In this document: piece after piece, positions 6,330-6,419 of the stretch
How positions within the stretch are numbered: position 1 is the stretch's first letter
Layout of the letters: each line of letters starts with the position of its first letter
Source of the DNA: JANYIP01 sp031394045
Lineage (GTDB): Bacteria > Actinomycetota > Actinomycetes > Prado026
NCBI GenBank assembly: GCA_031394045.1
Contig: JANMWN010000139.1
Location: 1 to 6,419 of the forward strand
DNA length: 6,419 nucleotides
Direction: 5' to 3'
Translations under genes and position numbers: made by a program
The notes under the pieces: generated by a model
What the model saw: the letters and a program-made list of their open reading frames with translations, nothing else
What the model was told of the DNA's origin: nothing
Database searches by the model: none

Positions 6330-6419
6330 CCGCAAGCGAGGTGTCCACGGTGATCTCCGCCCGGAGCTGCTCGACCCGTCCGAGCAGGCTGACGCTGTCC
6401 AGGACCGCGTACGCATCGG
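6310..6419 (-). CDS. C-terminal end of a convergent gene, function unknown (5' partial)
   Basis: On the minus strand one frame is open from the right edge (first full codon 6417-6415) and stops at TGA 6312-6310. It gives 35 residues beginning DAYAVLDSVSLLGRVEQLRA and ending AVSGGGR. Third positions are mostly G/C, first positions are G-rich, and the composition (Leu/Val/Asp/Glu with a likely amphipathic helix) resembles real protein rather than the Ser/Arg/Thr-rich opposite strand. The stop falls inside the last codons of the GGDEF/EAL gene, a 20-bp tail-to-tail overlap that leaves no room for a terminator between them. I do not recognise the family from this fragment. Confidence 0.6.
   Translation of the reverse strand, partial: DAYAVLDSVSLLGRVEQLRAEITVDTSLAVSGGGR

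Noticed and set aside
6341..6419. Possible new plus-strand gene starting GTG 6341
   Set aside because: Its translation is Ser/Arg/Thr-rich as in antisense shadows and it lacks a good binding site; the opposite minus frame has more protein-like composition and first-position bias.

Overview
The window is GC-rich with G or C at most third codon positions, and the gene content (a mycobacterial-type iron-sulfur reductase, a secreted subtilase with a Trp-repeat tail, a membrane GGDEF/EAL protein) points to a high-GC actinobacterium. The recurrent GTACGC hexamer used for Val-Arg would fit Nocardioides or a relative, but that placement is a weak inference.

Layout. Positions 2-1702 (+) hold the C-terminal part of a membrane-anchored iron-sulfur oxidoreductase of the heterodisulfide-reductase-like class; its start lies outside the window. 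A 205-base spacer follows, with several short inverted repeats, the last of which encloses the ribosome binding site of the next gene. Positions 1908-3629 (+) encode a secreted S8 subtilisin-like protease with signal peptide, I9-like propeptide, complete catalytic set and a C-terminal tail with ten Trp spaced exactly five residues apart. Just past its stop codon the same Trp repeat continues in another frame, and this is followed by a perfect 9-bp tandem repeat. Positions 3747-6329 (+) encode a multi-pass membrane protein with GAF, GGDEF and EAL domains, predicted to make and/or degrade cyclic di-GMP. Its first codons contain a perfect 12-bp inverted repeat. At the right edge, the tail of a convergent minus-strand gene appears to overlap the end of the GGDEF/EAL gene by 20 bp.

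The three plus-strand genes are separated by 117-205 bp and have unrelated roles (redox/energy metabolism, extracellular proteolysis, second-messenger signalling), so they are probably not one tight operon. No RNA gene, CRISPR array, transposase or phage gene was seen. I find no clear new multi-gene system. The most distinctive signals are the broken, frame-shifted end of the protease repeat tail and the strong hairpin inside the start of the c-di-GMP gene.
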